In this document: positions 42,268 to 50,741 of the stretch, in pieces
How the letters are laid out: every line of letters begins with the position of its first letter
Numbering within the stretch: the stretch's first letter is position 1
Assembly: GCF_001422485.1 (NCBI RefSeq)
Contig: NZ_LMNF01000002.1
Coordinates: 248,001-312,000, forward strand
Length of the DNA: 64,000 nt
Source: Agreia sp. Leaf283
Lineage (GTDB): Bacteria; Actinomycetota; Actinomycetes; Actinomycetales; Microbacteriaceae
Reading direction: 5' to 3'
Made by a program: the position numbers and the translations under genes
Notes under the pieces: generated by a model
Database searches by the model: none
Told to the model about the DNA's origin: nothing
The model's input: the letters and a program-made list of their open reading frames with translations, nothing else

Positions 42268-44046
42268 ATGACGATTCGTATCGACGGCACTGTCCCCCTT
42301 CGCTCCTACGGTGTCATCGGAGACGGCCGAACGATCGCCGTGATCGCCGAAGACGGGGGCGTCGACTGGATGCCCATGCCCGGTATGGACACCACGCCCG
42401 TCTTCGCACGGCTGCTCGACGCGCAGGACGGCGGAGCCATCGAGCTGGCCCCGGTCGAGGACTTCACCGTGTCGAGGCGCTACATCGACGGCACCAACGT
42501 GCTCGAGACCACCTTCACGACCGAGTCGGGCGTCGCGGTCCTCACCGATGCTCTCGTGACGGGGATCGCCGGAAGGCTGCCGTGGACGGAGATCGCCCGG
42601 CGCGTCGACGGCGCCTCGGGCAGCGTGCGGTTCCGTTGGCGGGTGGCCCCGGGAACCTGCCTGTCGACGGCCTCGCCCTGGAAACAGGCCACCACGCACG
42701 GACCCGTCATCCGGGTCGACGGGGTGACGATCGCCGTGCGCGGCGTCAGCCATGGTCCGCGCGGAGGAGGGGACGCCGCGTTCGCCGGTTCCTTCACCAC
42801 GGAGAAGGGCTCTCGTCACGTGATCACCGTCGTGGGCACAGCGAACGAACCGCTGCACCTTCCCGATGCGGCCAACGTCGACCGAGGCATCGACCGCACG
42901 ATCGAGAACTGGCAGTTCTGGTCGCGGGAGTTCAGCTATGACGGCCCCTGGTCCCTCGACGTGCACAGGAGCGCCCTGGCCCTGAAGCTGCTCATCTACA
43001 GTCCGACGGGCGCCATCGCGGCCGCGGGCACGACATCCCTGCCCGAGAACCCGCGAGGCGGCAAGAACTGGGACTACCGCTTCGCCTGGGTGCGCGACGT
43101 CGCGTACACGCTGCACGCGCTCATCCGATTCGGGCTGCGCGAAGAGACCCACGCCGCCGTGGCCTGGCTGCTCACCACCATCAGGCAGAACGGCCCCGAA
43201 CTGCACATCTTCTACCGGCTCGACGGCTCGCTGCCGTCGGGAGTGACGAAGCACGACGCCCCCGGATGGAACGGCGCCGGGCCCGTCGTGACGGGCAACC
43301 CGGCGAGCGGCCAGTTGCAGCTGGGTGTCTACGGCGACCTGTTCGACGTCATGAGGCTCTATGTCTCGGCCGGCAACGTTCTGGATGCCGAGACGGGCCG
43401 GCTCCTCGCATCGGTTGCGGATCGCGCATGCGACGCGTGGCGTCAGCGCGACGCGGGCATGTGGGAACTCGAGGACGAGCAGCACTACACCTCCTCGAAG
43501 ATGGGCTGCTGGCAGGCTCTGGATGCCGCGGTCGAGTTGTGCGAGAAGGGCCAGATCCCGGGCGACTCGGCCCGCTGGATCGCCGAGCGCGGTCACATCA
43601 GGGACTGGATCGAGGCGAACTGCTGGTCCGACGAGCTGCAGAGCTATGTCGCCTACCCCGGATCGGACGAGCTCGACGCCTCGGTGCTGCTGCACGGGCC
43701 CAGCGGATTCGATCGCGGCGACAGGATGTCGAGCACCATCGACGCCCTGCAGGCGGAGCTGGGCCGCGGGCCCCTCCTCTACCGCTACTCGGGAGCCGAG
43801 GCTGAGGAGGGCGCGTTCGTGGCCTGCTCGTTCTGGCTGGCCTCCGCCCTCGCCTGCGTGGGTCGCACCGCGGAGTCCGTCGCCCAGATGGACGCCATGA
43901 TCGCGCTGTCGAACGACGTCGGGATCTTCTCCGAGATGATCGACCCCGACGACCTGTCGTTCCTCGGCAATCTGCCGCAGGCGCTGAGCCATCTCGCCCT
44001 GGTCAACGCCGCGATCACGATCGAGGAGCTCTCCGGGCTCGACTGA
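42268..44046 (+). CDS. Glycoside hydrolase family 15 protein (trehalase/glucoamylase-like)
   Basis: A 592-aa protein with the N-terminal beta domain (DUF5911-like, GVIGDGRTIAVIAEDGGVDWM) and an (alpha/alpha)6 barrel carrying NWDYRFAWVRD, the general acid region GMWELEDEQHYTSSK and EEGAFVACSFWLASAL. Actinobacterial members of this group include acid trehalases, so trehalose is a likely but unproven substrate. No signal peptide, so cytoplasmic. Confidence 0.93.
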   Translation: MTIRIDGTVPLRSYGVIGDGRTIAVIAEDGGVDWMPMPGMDTTPVFARLLDAQDGGAIELAPVEDFTVSRRYIDGTNVLETTFTTESGVAVLTDALVTGIAGRLPWTEIARRVDGASGSVRFRWRVAPGTCLSTASPWKQATTHGPVIRVDGVTIAVRGVSHGPRGGGDAAFAGSFTTEKGSRHVITVVGTANEPLHLPDAANVDRGIDRTIENWQFWSREFSYDGPWSLDVHRSALALKLLIYSPTGAIAAAGTTSLPENPRGGKNWDYRFAWVRDVAYTLHALIRFGLREETHAAVAWLLTTIRQNGPELHIFYRLDGSLPSGVTKHDAPGWNGAGPVVTGNPASGQLQLGVYGDLFDVMRLYVSAGNVLDAETGRLLASVADRACDAWRQRDAGMWELEDEQHYTSSKMGCWQALDAAVELCEKGQIPGDSARWIAERGHIRDWIEANCWSDELQSYVAYPGSDELDASVLLHGPSGFDRGDRMSSTIDALQAELGRGPLLYRYSGAEAEEGAFVACSFWLASALACVGRTAESVAQMDAMIALSNDVGIFSEMIDPDDLSFLGNLPQALSHLALVNAAITIEELSGLD

Positions 44047-44112
44047 AGGCGACGTATCCCAGCACGACTTCGATGGTGATGCAACCCGCTGACGGGTGTC
44101 GGCGGCGGTGCC

Positions 44113-44118
44113 TATCGT
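44113..44118 (+). promoter_or_regulatory. Candidate dps -10 box
   Basis: TATCGT ends eight bases before ATG 44126. The transcript would be leaderless, although GGAGA within those bases could serve as a ribosome site if transcription begins further upstream. Confidence 0.35.
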
Positions 44119-44125
44119 GGAGACC

Positions 44126-44671
44126 ATGACAACCACAATCGAACGTCCGACCGAAGCCCCCAGTGACGCGGGAGCCAAAAGCACCCGACGCCAGAATGCG
44201 GAGCGTGGCTTCAAGGCCTCGAAGTCGCTGACCGACAGCATGCAGAAGGTGCTGGTCGACCTGATCGAGCTTCACCTCCAGGGCAAGCAGGCGCACTGGA
44301 ACGTCGTGGGCAAGAACTTCCGCGACCTCCATCTGCAGCTCGACGAGATCATCGACGCCGCCCGGGAGTTCAGCGACACGGTCGCCGAGCGTCTCCGGGC
44401 ACTGCACGCGGTTCCCGACGGGCGCAGCGACACCGTCTCGGCCACGACCACGCTGCCCGAGTACCCGAACGGCGAGGTCGACACGGCCGAGACCGTCGAT
44501 CTGATCACCGTTCGCCTCGAGGCCGTGGTGGGAACCATGCGCGACGTGCACGACGAGGTCGACGAGGCCGACCCCACGAGCGCCGACATCCTGCACGGCA
44601 TCATCGAGAAGCTCGAGCAGTACGCCTGGATGGTCTCCGCCGAGAACCGCACGGCCACGAAGAAGTCCTAG
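44126..44671 (+). CDS. dps: Dps family DNA-protecting / ferritin-like protein
   Basis: A 181-aa four-helix bundle protein that stores iron and shields DNA in starvation and oxidative stress. The ferroxidase residues lie in KQAHWNVVG (His57) and LQLDEIID (Asp73, Glu74). The first 30 residues are Thr/Arg-rich, and such basic tails help DNA binding in mycobacterial Dps. ATG 44126 is chosen over GTG/ATG starts upstream. It is convergent with amt across a strong terminator. Confidence 0.95.
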   Translation: MTTTIERPTEAPSDAGAKSTRRQNAERGFKASKSLTDSMQKVLVDLIELHLQGKQAHWNVVGKNFRDLHLQLDEIIDAAREFSDTVAERLRALHAVPDGRSDTVSATTTLPEYPNGEVDTAETVDLITVRLEAVVGTMRDVHDEVDEADPTSADILHGIIEKLEQYAWMVSAENRTATKKS

Positions 44672-44704
44672 GCCTCCTCCGTACAACGAGGTCCCGGTAC
44701 AACG

Positions 44705-44746
44705 AAGAACGGCGTGTCACTCCTGTGGGAGTGACACGCCGTTCTT
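44705..44746. terminator. Bidirectional terminator between dps and amt
   Basis: AAGAACGGCGTGTCACTCC and its perfect complement form a 19-bp stem around TGTG. The stem ends in AAGAA/TTCTT, so it can act in both directions for these convergent genes. Confidence 0.92.
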
Positions 44747-44770
44747 GGCTGTGTCAGTGATGCGGAGAGG

Positions 44771-46045
44771 TCAGCGGGTCTCTTCGAGGAGGATGTAGCC
44801 CTCTTCGCCGTGAACCACCGTGTCGATACCGGCGATCTCGTCTTCGTTCTTGACGCGGAAGCCCATCGTCTTCTCGATGATGAGGGCGATGACGTAGGAG
44901 AGCACGAAGGAGTAGACCATCACGATGAGGGCCGAGAGGGCCTGCACACCGAGCTGGGCCGGGCCGGCACCGAAGAACAGGCCGACACCCTCGCCCAGGA
45001 GGCCGATGTAGAGGGTACCGATGACACCACCGACGAGGTGGATGCCCACGACGTCGAGGGAGTCGTCGAAGCCGAGCTTGAACTTCAGGTCGATGGCGAG
45101 TGCACAGACGGCACCGGCGACGATACCGAGAACGATGGCCCAGAAGGGCGACAGCGCTGCACAGGCCGGGGTGATCGCGACCAGACCGGCGACCGCACCC
45201 GATGCGGCACCGACGGAGGTGGGCTTGCCGTCCTTGATCTTCTCGACGACGAGCCAGCCGAGGATGGCGGCGGCGGGAGCGGCGATCGTGTTGAGGAAGG
45301 CGATGGCGGCGATGCCGTCGGCAGCGAGCTCGCTACCGGCGTTGAAGCCGAACCAGCCGAACCAGAGGAGGCCGGCGCCGAGGAGCACGAAGGGAGGGTT
45401 GTGCGGCTTGTGGATTCCCTTGGCGAAGTTCACGCGCTTGCCGAGGACGAGCGCCAGGGCCAGGGCTGCAGCACCGGCGTTGATGTGCACCGCGGTACCA
45501 CCGGCGAAGTCGATCACGCCGAGGTTGTACGCGATGAAACCGCCGTCGACCACACCCTCGTCGCCGAGGGTGAAGTTGAACACCCAGCTGGCGACGGGGA
45601 AGTAGACGACCGTCGCCCAGACACCGGCGAAGATCATCCAGGCGCCGAACTTGGCGCGGTCGGCGATGGCGCCCGAGATGAGGGCGACCGTGATGATCGC
45701 GAAGGTGGCCTGGAACGCGGCGAAGGCGATGGCCGGGAACGCGGCGTCACCGTCGCTCGCCGTCGCGAAGACTCCGTTCAGACCGAGCTGGTCGAGGTCG
45801 ATTCCGATGAAGCCGTCGATGCCGACGTAGTTTCCGACGCCCCCGTTCGAGAAGGCGATGGCGTACCCGTACAGCACCCAGAGAACGCCGATGAGCCCCA
45901 TGGCCCCGAAGCTCAGCATCATCATGCTGATCACGCTCTTGGCCTTGACGAGTCCTCCGTAGAAGAACGCGAGACCTGGCGTCATCAGAAGTACGAGGGC
46001 CGCTGCTATGAGCAAAAAGGCGGTATTGCCCTGGTCCAGCTCCAT
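44771..46045 (-). CDS. amt: Ammonium transporter (Amt/MEP/Rh family)
   Basis: A 424-aa protein with 11 membrane segments. The two pore histidines lie in GGTAVHINAG and GIHLVGG. The C-terminal cytoplasmic helix (GFRVKNEDEIAGIDTVVHGEEGY) fits regulation by a PII protein. No glnK or glnD is next to it, unlike in many actinobacteria. ATG 46045 has AGAGAGG upstream. A GlnR-like site (46167-46235) suggests nitrogen control. Confidence 0.96.
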   Translation of the reverse strand: MELDQGNTAFLLIAAALVLLMTPGLAFFYGGLVKAKSVISMMMLSFGAMGLIGVLWVLYGYAIAFSNGGVGNYVGIDGFIGIDLDQLGLNGVFATASDGDAAFPAIAFAAFQATFAIITVALISGAIADRAKFGAWMIFAGVWATVVYFPVASWVFNFTLGDEGVVDGGFIAYNLGVIDFAGGTAVHINAGAAALALALVLGKRVNFAKGIHKPHNPPFVLLGAGLLWFGWFGFNAGSELAADGIAAIAFLNTIAAPAAAILGWLVVEKIKDGKPTSVGAASGAVAGLVAITPACAALSPFWAIVLGIVAGAVCALAIDLKFKLGFDDSLDVVGIHLVGGVIGTLYIGLLGEGVGLFFGAGPAQLGVQALSALIVMVYSFVLSYVIALIIEKTMGFRVKNEDEIAGIDTVVHGEEGYILLEETR

Positions 46046-46166
46046 TGAATTTACCTCTCTTAGTTGTTGCAAAAGTGCACCGAGAGATGATGACGAACGG
46101 GGGTGCTGTTAGGAGGGAACCAGCGCGCGCGCCTCACTCGGGTATGCCCAACTATCGTGTGAAGAA

Positions 46167-46235
46167 GTTTCAAAACATGCGCCCCAATGTTTCCGGGGCG
46201 TAACGCTCATGGCTGAAATGTAACAACTGTGTTTC
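46167..46235 (-). promoter_or_regulatory. GlnR-like operator upstream of amt
   Basis: On the minus strand GTTAC-N6-GAAAC-N17-GAAAC (46204 to 46167) matches three of the four boxes of the actinobacterial GlnR consensus in exact register; the third box (GCGCA) is degenerate. A further GAAAC-N6-GTTAC pair lies at 46235-46220. The site begins about 120 bases before the amt start. The gap 46046-46284 is visibly more A/T-rich than the genes around it. Confidence 0.6.
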
Positions 46236-46284
46236 GCGTGACTGGCGATGAGCGCAGAGATGACTGCGAACTCGCCCCGCGGCC

Positions 46285-47325
46285 TCAGGCCTGGGTGGAT
46301 GCGATGAGTCGCGATACCGAGCGAAGGTACTTCTTGCGATACCCGCCCGCCATCATGTCGCCGGCGAACACCTCGTCGAGAGGGCTGCCCGTGGCGAGGA
46401 TGGGAACCTGCGCGTCGTAGACACGGTCGATGAACGCGACGAACCGCAGCGCGTCGGTCTGGCTGTGCAGCGGCACCACACGGTCGAGCACGATGGCCTC
46501 GATGCCGTCGAGCAGCTTCACGAACTTCGACGGGTGGATGGTGCCGAGGTGCGAGACGAGATCGCTGAAGTCGTCGCGTGAGACCGACCCGGGCGAGCTC
46601 TTCTCGATGACCGCGGAGACGGCGTCGTCGATCTCTGCCTCGCCGATCACTCGGGCGTGCCCCTCGATGTCCCTCCGGCGGTAGTCGAGCCCGTCGATCC
46701 TCACGGTGTCGAACCGGTCGGACAGCGACTGGATCTCGCGCAGGAAGTCGGCGGCGGCGAAGCGTCCCTCCCCCAGCGCGTTGGGCGGCGTGTTGCTAGT
46801 GGCCGCGAGGCGGGTGCCGGATGCGCTCAGCTCGCCGAGCAGGCGCGTCATCATCATCGTGTCGCCCGGGTCGTCGAGCTCGAACTCGTCGATGGCGATG
46901 AGCTTGGCGCCGGTGAACAGCTTCACTGCCGCGGCGTACCCCATCGCGCCCACGATCGCCGTGTACTCGATGAAGGTGCCGAAGTACTTGGGCCCCGGCG
47001 CAGCATGCCAGAGGGCCGCCAGGAGGTGGGTCTTGCCCACGCCGAAGCCGCCATCGAGATAGATGCCGCTCGGCCCCGGCGCCGCCTTCTTCTGGCGAGA
47101 GAAGAAGCCTCCGGTGCGACCGGTCGAGGCCCACGAAGCGGAGAAGGTGCGCACGATCTCGAGCGCCTCCGTCTGCGAGGGGTACTCGGGGTCGGGCCGG
47201 TAGGAATCGAACGAGGCACCGTCGAATTGGCGCGGCGGCACCAGCACCGCGGCCATCTCAGCTCCGGACAGGCTCGGCGCGCGGTCGACGAGTCGAACGA
47301 GTGTGGTCGGGAGCGATGACGCCAT
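46285..47325 (-). CDS. zapE: Cell division ATPase ZapE (AFG1-like)
   Basis: A 346-aa AFG1/ZapE-family ATPase. Walker A is GGFGVGKTH (92-100), Walker B is LIAIDEFEL, followed by TSNTPP and the SLSDRFDTVRIDGLDYR block. In E. coli ZapE acts at the Z ring; the role in actinobacteria is not settled. ATG 47325 follows GGAAGAGC. Confidence 0.92.
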   Translation of the reverse strand: MASSLPTTLVRLVDRAPSLSGAEMAAVLVPPRQFDGASFDSYRPDPEYPSQTEALEIVRTFSASWASTGRTGGFFSRQKKAAPGPSGIYLDGGFGVGKTHLLAALWHAAPGPKYFGTFIEYTAIVGAMGYAAAVKLFTGAKLIAIDEFELDDPGDTMMMTRLLGELSASGTRLAATSNTPPNALGEGRFAAADFLREIQSLSDRFDTVRIDGLDYRRRDIEGHARVIGEAEIDDAVSAVIEKSSPGSVSRDDFSDLVSHLGTIHPSKFVKLLDGIEAIVLDRVVPLHSQTDALRFVAFIDRVYDAQVPILATGSPLDEVFAGDMMAGGYRKKYLRSVSRLIASTQA

Positions 47326-47485
47326 GGGGAAGCTCTTCCGGTGAGTTTGTGTCGAACGGAGACATTTCCGGGAGAACGACCACCGGAACGGCATAGATTC
47401 GAGAGGGAGACACGTCTCTCCAGACTAAACCGCGAACACCCCGCCGGACGGCCCGCCGTCCGCGTGCACTCCCAGGAGGAACCCC

Positions 47486-48385
47486 ATGGCCGTCGCCGCC
47501 GATCCGTCGCCCCGCTTCGCCGCTTTCGCGCATCCGGAGCGTCTCGTGAGCACCGACTGGCTTCAGCAGCACCTGGGCGAACCCGGGCTCGTGGTCGTGG
47601 AGTCCGACGAGGACGTGCTCCTCTACGAGACCGGGCACATTCCGACAGCCGTCAAGGTCGACTGGCACACCGACCTCAACGATCCGGTCGTGCGGGACTA
47701 CATCTCGGGTGAGCAGTTCGCCGCTCTGGCGTCATCGAAGGGTATCTCCAGGGACAGCACGGTCGTCATCTACGGCGACAAGAACAACTGGTGGGCCGCG
47801 TACGCCCTCTGGGTGTTCACCCTGTTCGGCCACACCGACGTTCGCCTGCTCGACGGCGGCCGGGATGCCTGGATCGCCGAGGGCAGGGCCGTCACGACCG
47901 ACGAGGTCGAGGTCGCGCCCGCCTCCTACCCCGTCGTCGACCGCGACGACGCGGCCATCCGTGCCTTCAAAGACGACGTGCTCGAGCATTTCGGCAACCC
48001 GCTGATCGATGTGCGTTCACCGGAGGAATTCTCTGGAGAGCGCACCACGGCTCCCGCATATCCAGAGGAGGGTGCGCTGCGGGCCGGGCACATTCCCACC
48101 GCGCAGAACGTGCCCTGGGCGCGCGCTGCCGCAGCCGACGGCCGATTCCGCGCGATCGAGGAATTGGACGAGATCTACCGGCAGGGCGCAGGCCTCGTCG
48201 ACGGCGACGACATCATCGCCTACTGCCGCATCGGCGAGCGGTCGAGCCACACCTGGTTCGTGCTCACCCACCTCCTGGGGTTCGAGGGCGTGCGCAACTA
48301 CGACGGGTCGTGGACCGAGTGGGGAAGTGCCGTGCGCGTTCCGATCACCACGGGCGCGGAGCCGGGAGAGGCGCCGGCGCGCTAG
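47486..48385 (+). CDS. sseA: Thiosulfate/3-mercaptopyruvate sulfurtransferase (two-domain rhodanese)
   Basis: Transfers sulfane sulfur to thiol acceptors. The 299-aa protein has an inactive N-terminal rhodanese domain and an active C-terminal domain with Cys247 in [13 protein letters not shown], which matches the CRxGxR thiosulfate type. AGGAGG precedes ATG 47486, and a TAGATT box (47394-47399) may be its -10. It is followed by sufE, so the two may pass sulfur along. Confidence 0.95.
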   Translation: MAVAADPSPRFAAFAHPERLVSTDWLQQHLGEPGLVVVESDEDVLLYETGHIPTAVKVDWHTDLNDPVVRDYISGEQFAALASSKGISRDSTVVIYGDKNNWWAAYALWVFTLFGHTDVRLLDGGRDAWIAEGRAVTTDEVEVAPASYPVVDRDDAAIRAFKDDVLEHFGNPLIDVRSPEEFSGERTTAPAYPEEGALRAGHIPTAQNVPWARAAAADGRFRAIEELDEIYRQGAGLVDGDDIIAYCRIGERSSHTWFVLTHLLGFEGVRNYDGSWTEWGSAVRVPITTGAEPGEAPAR

Positions 48386-48404
48386 GCCCCGCACTCGTGG
48401 GTCA

Positions 48405-48410
48405 TAATTT
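48405..48410 (+). promoter_or_regulatory. Candidate -10 box of sufE
   Basis: TAATTT ends eight bases before ATG 48418, and there is no ribosome site, so the mRNA may be leaderless. Co-transcription with sseA is also possible. Confidence 0.3.
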
Positions 48411-48417
48411 CACTGAC

Positions 48418-48855
48418 ATGGATGCGACAGAACTTCCCGACTCCCTCGCGGAGATCCGCGACGACTTCCTCGGACTGGAGGTCAAGGAGCGGCTGCAGCT
48501 GCTGCTCGAGTTCTCGAACGAGCTGCCCGAGCTGCCCGAGCGCTACCGCGACCACCCCGACCTCTTCGAGCGCGTGGAGGAGTGCCAGTCACCCATCTTC
48601 ATCGTCGTCGAGGTCGATGCGGAGGGCGCTGTGCACCTGTTCGCGACCGCTCCCCCGGAGGCGCCCACGACCAGGGGCTTCGCGTCGATCCTCGTGCAGG
48701 GCATCGAGGGGCTGCCCGCCTCGCAGGTGCTCGAGCTCGCAGACGACTATCCGAGCATGCTCGGACTCACGGCCGCGGTCTCTCCGCTTCGTATCCGCGG
48801 AATGACGGCCATGCTCGCGCGCATCAAGCGTCAGGTGCGCGAACGAACGCACTGA
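48418..48855 (+). CDS. sufE: Sulfur transfer protein SufE
   Basis: A 145-aa acceptor of sulfur from a cysteine desulfurase for Fe-S cluster building. The acceptor Cys56 lies in VEECQSPIF and the fold marks GLPASQVLELADDY are present. It is downstream of sseA, the common actinobacterial pair, and ends two bases before the convergent hydrolase gene. Confidence 0.94.
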   Translation: MDATELPDSLAEIRDDFLGLEVKERLQLLLEFSNELPELPERYRDHPDLFERVEECQSPIFIVVEVDAEGAVHLFATAPPEAPTTRGFASILVQGIEGLPASQVLELADDYPSMLGLTAAVSPLRIRGMTAMLARIKRQVRERTH

Positions 48856-48856
48856 G

Positions 48857-50032
48857 TCAGAGCCGCGCGAGCCAGGCCCTGATCGATTCGGTCCAGCGCT
48901 CCGGGTCGTAGTTCCAGAGCTTCACGTGCCGGGCGATCGAGAACGGGACGAACGTCACGATGTCGGGTCGGAGCTCGGCGAGCCGCCTGCTCGACGAACT
49001 CGACACGTAGCCGTCGTCGTCGCTGTGCAGAAGCAGGGTGCGGGTCTCCAGGTCGCCGCTGCGGGTCACGAAGTCGAGCCGATCGAGATCGACGGATGTC
49101 TGCAGCCCGGTCGCGACGTTGCCCCAGTCGTGCGTCAGCGTGGCCAGGGCGGCGTTCTGCACGGGTCGGGGTATGTGCAGCTGCGTGCTGCGGTAGCGGA
49201 GCGTCTCGTGCCAGTCGATCACGGGCGAATCGAGCACGATGCCGTCGATCACGTGTCGCATCGATGAGCGGGTGGCGACCTGCAGCACGGTGGCGCCTCC
49301 CATCGACCAGCCCATGAGGACCACACTCGTCGCACCGGCGTTCACGGCATAGGAGAGCGCCGCGTCGACGTCCTCCCACTCCGTCTCGCCCAACCGGAAC
49401 CGTCCGTCCGCGCTGCGCGGCGCATCCCCGTCGTTGCGGTACGACACGAGCAGGGAGGTGTAGCCGCTCTCGTGGAATACCCTGTTCGCGCGGAGCGTCT
49501 CGCCGCGACGCACTGCGCGGCCGTGCACCTGGATGACCCAGCGGGTGGACTCGGGGTCGGAGGCGGGGATGAGCCAGGCTGGCGCGTCGCCGAGCGGCGT
49601 GGCGATGGAGACGTCGCGATAGGGGAACGGGAACTCGCGCGGGTGCAGGTGGTACCAGCCGCTGATGCGCCCGGTCCTCGCCGTCTCGATGTCGCCGTAG
49701 TCCACTTCCAGCAGCGATCGGGTGACCAGGCCGTCCGCCACCGAGATGATCTCGCCGATGCGCGCGTGACCGCCGTTGCGGTCGAACCACATGCTGTAGC
49801 GGCCGGGAAGCAGGGTGTCGGCGGTGGCCTGGAGCGCGATGGTTCCGGCCTCGACGTCGACCGATTCGATCCGCGCGTCCTCCGCAGGATGCCGCGGCGG
49901 CACGACGACAGACCGGGAGACGAGCGCCGTGAGAACCGCGCCCGCCGCCGCCGCGGCTGCGGCAAGCGCCCCCGCCGTGATGGCCACGACGGCCCAGGCT
50001 GGAACAGGACGATGCGGGGATGGTGCGGTCAT
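48857..50032 (-). CDS. Alpha/beta hydrolase with an N-terminal membrane anchor
   Basis: A 391-aa protein: one hydrophobic helix (about 13-37, Ala/Val-rich), an N-terminal domain of about 120 residues, then an alpha/beta hydrolase fold with nucleophile Ser243 in GWSMGG, the aspartate in LHSDDDGYV and a C-terminal histidine (ARHVKLW). The membrane segment suggests action at the cell surface. Substrate unknown. Confidence 0.9.
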   Translation of the reverse strand: MTAPSPHRPVPAWAVVAITAGALAAAAAAAGAVLTALVSRSVVVPPRHPAEDARIESVDVEAGTIALQATADTLLPGRYSMWFDRNGGHARIGEIISVADGLVTRSLLEVDYGDIETARTGRISGWYHLHPREFPFPYRDVSIATPLGDAPAWLIPASDPESTRWVIQVHGRAVRRGETLRANRVFHESGYTSLLVSYRNDGDAPRSADGRFRLGETEWEDVDAALSYAVNAGATSVVLMGWSMGGATVLQVATRSSMRHVIDGIVLDSPVIDWHETLRYRSTQLHIPRPVQNAALATLTHDWGNVATGLQTSVDLDRLDFVTRSGDLETRTLLLHSDDDGYVSSSSSRRLAELRPDIVTFVPFSIARHVKLWNYDPERWTESIRAWLARL

Positions 50033-50132
50033 GCGTTCTCGTCTTCCGTGTCGGGCGCTGCGGAATTCGAGCGAACGGCACCCGCAACGGGCCTCGTCGG
50101 CGTGCCTGCGGCGCGCAGCATGCGGGAAACTC

Positions 50133-50138
50133 TAGTCT
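50133..50138 (+). promoter_or_regulatory. Candidate -10 box giving a leaderless DUF3000 mRNA
   Basis: TAGTCT lies with its last base seven bases before the G of GTG 50145, and there is no ribosome site between. Confidence 0.45.
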
Positions 50139-50144
50139 GCAGAC

Positions 50145-50741
50145 GTGTCCGACACTCCAACCACGCCCGAACTCCCCGCAGCCTTCGAGGCTGCCGTGGC
50201 AGCGGTTCGTGCGGCTGTGACCCGCCCGGAACTCGTGATGAATGAGATTCCCTCGCCGGCCAACCTCGCACCCTATTCGCTCGCCCTCGCGGCCGATGTC
50301 AACCCGGAGCGGCACGGTTCCGACTCCGAGCTCGGCACGGGCCGGTTCATCCTCCTGCACGATCCCGACGAACCCGAGGCCTGGGGCGGAGCGTTCCGGG
50401 TGGTCTGCTTCGCGCAGGCGCCGCTCGAGACCGACATCGGTCTCGACCCGTTCCTGGCCGACGTGACCTGGTCGTGGCTGGTCGACGCGCTCGATACGCG
50501 AGGCGCGCGGTACTCCGCGGCGTCCGGCACCGCCACCAAGATCATCTCGAGCGGATTCGGTGAATTGAAGTCGCAGGGCGACGGTGCGCAGATCGAGCTC
50601 CGCGCATCCTGGACCCCGCACGATCACGACGTGACGGCCCATGTGGAAGGCTGGGGGGAACTGCTCTGCATGCTCGCCGGTCTTCCCCCAGCGGTCGACG
50701 GAGTCACCCAATTGAATGCGAGGCGCTTCGGGCGTGACTGA
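50145..50741 (+). CDS. DUF3000 family protein
   Basis: A 198-aa protein typical of actinobacteria, found before ribonuclease D genes. The fold core contains ERHGSDSELGTGRFILLHDP and a WGELLCMLAGLPPA block at the C terminus. No catalytic motif is evident. GTG 50145 has no ribosome site. The last eight bases overlap rnd, so the two are likely co-translated. Confidence 0.92.
   Translation: MSDTPTTPELPAAFEAAVAAVRAAVTRPELVMNEIPSPANLAPYSLALAADVNPERHGSDSELGTGRFILLHDPDEPEAWGGAFRVVCFAQAPLETDIGLDPFLADVTWSWLVDALDTRGARYSAASGTATKIISSGFGELKSQGDGAQIELRASWTPHDHDVTAHVEGWGELLCMLAGLPPAVDGVTQLNARRFGRD

Noticed and set aside
42199-44241. 680-codon open frame on minus under the GH15 gene
   Set aside because: Antisense to a complete GH15 protein with all expected blocks.
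44676-44704. Direct repeat GTACAACGA before the dps-amt terminator
   Set aside because: Only nine bases, two copies, in a short spacer; chance or minor slippage.
46285-47394. Longer zapE start at 47394
   Set aside because: The extra 23 residues have no family match and the ATG at 47325 has a ribosome site.
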